Assembly: GCF_009796785.1 (NCBI RefSeq)
Contig: NZ_CP047026.1
Location: 2,648,501-2,712,500 of the forward strand
From: Polaribacter sp. L3A8
GTDB lineage: Bacteria > Bacteroidota > Bacteroidia > Flavobacteriales > Flavobacteriaceae
Length of the DNA stretch: 64,000 bases
Reading direction: 5' to 3'
The notes below the pieces were generated by a model that saw only the letters and a list, made by a program, of their open reading frames with translations, was not told the origin of the DNA and made no database searches. Positions 61,702 through 64,000 of the stretch are shown here, one piece after another. Numbering within the stretch: position 1 is the first letter of the stretch; each line of letters begins with the position of its first letter. A program made the translations under genes and the position numbers.

Positions 61702-62886
61702 TTAATCGTCGTCTGCAGTTTTTAATCTATAATCTGCACCGTCTTTAATAAGGTTTATTGTGTTATTAACCGTTGAACCATCAAATACAACATAAGTAAG
61801 CGAATATTTTTGTTTTTCTTCTGCAGAAGGATCGATATCATTTAACAAAGCATTAAAAGCTTCTAAAAGCATATCATTATTCCAATAGTTACCACTACTA
61901 CTTCTTACATCAAAACTTTTAAAGAACCCTAAATTATCTGCAGGACCAGGGTATTTTGAAAGAAATTCACTAGATATAAATGCTACATCTGCAGCAGATA
62001 ATGTTCTTTTAATAGTATTATCTGGTACCCATTGTTGACCATCATGACCTAATTGAATTGACTGATCTATTACGTTATTATATGTTGACCAGTTTGCACC
62101 GTCATAGATAAAAAATGCAACAAAACTGTTTACAACTCTAGCACTGCTATCAAATAATTTATACATTACTCCTTCAATATCTCCTTTTTTTGGTAATAAA
62201 ACAACTTCTTTACCTTTTAAATACAAAGGAATTTTAGACAATGCTTCATCTTCATTAGAAAACTGGGCTCTAACCTCTCCCATAGCATTGTACTCTGCTA
62301 AGGTAATACCGTTAGATTTTTCCCAAGTATCATTTACATAGATAAATCCGTTTTCTACAGTAGTAGTAATACCACTATCATATGCATCATAAGTTAATGC
62401 AACTAAAACACGTTCTTCTGGTGTAGGATATAAATAATTTAATAATTGTTGAGCTTGATCATCATTAGAGATATTTGAAAACCTTAATCCAGCTGCAGTA
62501 TAATCTCCAGCTTCAACTGTATATGTAATTAAACTCTTCTCATCGTTCTTCTTATTAAACAACTTATAACTTACAAGTGCAGTTGACTTTTTCTTAATAT
62601 CTCCATTAGGAGAGTAAGTAACTCCTAACTGAGGATATTTTGCTGATAAAAAACCAGGCAATAATTCTAGAGCTTGCTCTTGGTTACTAAAGTTTGGAAA
62701 ACTAAAACCAAAACCACCATCTTCTACATCTGCTGTATAATCATCGTCTGATAATGTAAATACAAGATCGTCTACTAAAGCATCATTTGCTGTAAGTGCG
62801 TCTACATCTTCAATTACATCCTCTAATGGATTACATGAAGTAAATACGAACGCTGTAATTGCGAATAAATAAAATATTTTTTTCAT
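61702..62886 (-). CDS. Lipoprotein of unknown function with internal repeats, next to a TonB receptor gene
   Basis: 394 residues. MKKIFYLFAITAFVFTSCNP is a lipoprotein signal (Cys18). The mature protein has repeated modules: SNQEQALELLPGFLSAKYPQ at about residues 68-87, and FSNEDEALSKIPLYLKGK at about 212-229, each followed by a KGDI or NGDI turn, a YKLF strand and a YxVEAGD/YDGANWS strand pair. There is no SusD-type TPR. It follows the TonB receptor gene after 12 bp, so it is probably a surface or periplasmic partner for the same substrate. I do not recognise the family with certainty. Confidence 0.8.
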   Translation of the reverse strand: MKKIFYLFAITAFVFTSCNPLEDVIEDVDALTANDALVDDLVFTLSDDDYTADVEDGGFGFSFPNFSNQEQALELLPGFLSAKYPQLGVTYSPNGDIKKKSTALVSYKLFNKKNDEKSLITYTVEAGDYTAAGLRFSNISNDDQAQQLLNYLYPTPEERVLVALTYDAYDSGITTTVENGFIYVNDTWEKSNGITLAEYNAMGEVRAQFSNEDEALSKIPLYLKGKEVVLLPKKGDIEGVMYKLFDSSARVVNSFVAFFIYDGANWSTYNNVIDQSIQLGHDGQQWVPDNTIKRTLSAADVAFISSEFLSKYPGPADNLGFFKSFDVRSSSGNYWNNDMLLEAFNALLNDIDPSAEEKQKYSLTYVVFDGSTVNNTINLIKDGADYRLKTADDD

Positions 62887-62898
62887 TTTTATATATGT

Positions 62899-64000
62899 TT
62901 AAAAATTAATTTTTGCACCAACACTAAATGTTCTACCAGCACCGTAATATACTTGCGCTTCTGCAGCTGTAGAAGCCCCTCTGTCTTGTGCATCTGAGAT
63001 ATAACTAGTATCAAATACATTGTTAACTCTTGCAATAACAGAAGCATCGAAATCACCAAATTTAAATTTATGTCTTAATGCTGTATCAAACAAAGTAAAA
63101 GAAGGAACTTTCCACGCATCTGGCGCTCCAGCTGTACCTCTATCACTAGGGTCGAAATCTGCATATAAATCTGCAAAATAATTAGCATCAACTGTAAAAG
63201 TAGTTTCTGATGTTAATTTGTAGTTTAAACCTAATGCAAGTGTAGTTTGTGCAGCATCACCAACATGTAAGTCTTTAATAAACAAATCTACTTCATCTAC
63301 CTCTACATTATCTTCATTAAATATTTTAACGTTTTCTACATTACTATCCCATCTCCAGTCTCCTAAAGAAGCCATACCTGTAATCTTTAATTTATCTGTA
63401 GCTTTATAAACGAAGTCTACCTCAACACCTTGATGAATTGCATTTACTCCTAAAACGTTTGCAGTTGCTCTAGTACCATCTGGTTGTTGAAAACTCGCAG
63501 TCTCCGTTCTATCTTTCCATAAAGTTCTATATAAATTTAAATTTGCAGTAAATTTTTCTGCTCTAAAAGTATACCCAAGTTCATAACTTGTAATTTTTTG
63601 ATTCGGAGCATCTTCGTTTGTATCTGTATTACTTGAACGACTTGTAAAAATAGCATTAAAATAAGGTGCTCTTTCAAAGTAACCTAAGTTAGCAAAAATA
63701 CCATGATTATCATCTAAATTATAGTTTACACCACCTTTAGTACCAAAACCAATAAAGTTAAATTTTTCTGAAGTTTGTCCTGGATCTGAATCTAAGTAAT
63801 TAAAACGGTCTACTCTTTGGTAAGATGTATTAGAAACGTTTGCAGAAATAAATCCACTAAGGTCGTCTTTAGAATATTCTAATTGTGCAAAGCCACCAAA
63901 CCAGCCAACTTTACCATCATTATCATAAAATATTTTATCTCCTACTTTTGTTTGATTATTTGGGTTGTTTTTATTAGAGTTATCTAAATAATACTGACCT
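62899..64000 (-). CDS. TonB-dependent receptor, C-terminal barrel part (5' end outside window)
   Basis: The frame stays open to the window edge, so about 366 C-terminal residues are present and the start is missing. Visible barrel features are KVGWFGGFAQLEYSKDDL, GVNYNLDDNHGIFANLGYFE, SYELGYTFRAEKFTANLNLY, HQGVEVDFVYKATDKLKITG, and the terminal RTFSVGAKINF with final phenylalanine. An internal ATG at 63375 is not the start. It is followed by the lipoprotein gene at 12 bp. Substrate unknown; the barrel style resembles siderophore or oligopeptide receptors. Confidence 0.9.
   Translation of the reverse strand, partial: GQYYLDNSNKNNPNNQTKVGDKIFYDNDGKVGWFGGFAQLEYSKDDLSGFISANVSNTSYQRVDRFNYLDSDPGQTSEKFNFIGFGTKGGVNYNLDDNHGIFANLGYFERAPYFNAIFTSRSSNTDTNEDAPNQKITSYELGYTFRAEKFTANLNLYRTLWKDRTETASFQQPDGTRATANVLGVNAIHQGVEVDFVYKATDKLKITGMASLGDWRWDSNVENVKIFNEDNVEVDEVDLFIKDLHVGDAAQTTLALGLNYKLTSETTFTVDANYFADLYADFDPSDRGTAGAPDAWKVPSFTLFDTALRHKFKFGDFDASVIARVNNVFDTSYISDAQDRGASTAAEAQVYYGAGRTFSVGAKINF

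Noticed and set aside
1..64000. Insertion sequences, prophage or integrative element
   Set aside because: No transposase, integrase, recombinase or phage structural gene was found. The only mobile-looking DNA is short repeats and the toxin-antitoxin cassette.

Overview
The window is an AT-rich chromosomal segment of a marine-type Flavobacteriaceae bacterium (Bacteroidota), probably close to Polaribacter or Tenacibaculum. Evidence seen directly: -7 promoter boxes of the Bacteroidetes type TAnnTTTG shortly before many starts, a short (287 aa) RpoD-type sigma factor, a protein with a type IX secretion (T9SS) C-terminal signal, TonB receptors with a carboxypeptidase-like N-domain, and a bacterial GGGP/heptaprenylglyceryl-phosphate synthase. 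No rRNA, CRISPR, prophage or transposase was seen. Genus assignment is inference.

Layout. 1-8041: end of a ComM/YifB ATPase, EamA permease, secreted nuclease, DinB-like protein, ahcY, PPTase, GGGP synthase, pnuC plus a NadR-like kinase, arfB. 8042-11310: repeat-rich spacer, a TPP riboswitch and a TonB receptor, probably for thiamine. 11506-12591: 63-aa protein and a divergent RpoD-like sigma factor. 12668-19844 (-): three-gene operon for exported proteins, a giant TPR/YwqK-repeat protein followed by two DUF3857 proteins, one with an intact transglutaminase triad and one without. 19928-23517 (-): sulfur block (SulP transporter, CstB-like persulfide dioxygenase/sulfurtransferase, rhodanese lipoprotein). 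23578-29079 (-): ruvB and a T9SS-type surface protein. 29263-36468 (-): M1 and S8 lipoprotein peptidases, an MBL hydrolase, a small membrane protein and pbpC. 36683-42229 (-): alpha-2-macroglobulin lipoprotein, the usual partner of pbpC. 42365-44796: tRNA-Cys, folB, glnS. 44968-45972: DUF6370 lipoprotein and an RHH/RelE toxin-antitoxin cassette between two copies of one terminator. 46085-51782: aldo-keto reductase, pgk, holB, and a YCII/ECF42 sigma pair. 51777-59247: MOSC protein, enoyl-CoA hydratase, MATE pump, Usp, AddB-like nuclease, omega-amidase. 59412-64000 (-): acyl-ACP desaturase, plsC and a cytochrome-b-like membrane protein, then a lipoprotein of unknown function and the C-terminal part of a TonB receptor that runs off the window.

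The main unexplained layer lies between genes. Several families of short dispersed repeats fill the spacers. One family (copies at about 2992, 8271, 42953, 49887 and 59317) folds into a long imperfect hairpin with a conserved core and shows base changes on both arms that keep pairing, so it may act as a structured RNA or DNA element. A second family is nested in the loop of two of those copies. A third forms a hairpin between the TPP aptamer and its gene. A fourth has contributed an in-frame peptide of about 11 residues to an omega-amidase. The toxin-antitoxin cassette sits in a duplication of a 35-nt terminator and has a perfect 30-bp palindrome in its promoter. These, the TPR/YwqK/DUF3857 operon and the second RpoD-like sigma factor are the best candidates for something undescribed. 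Most of the genes are ordinary housekeeping genes.
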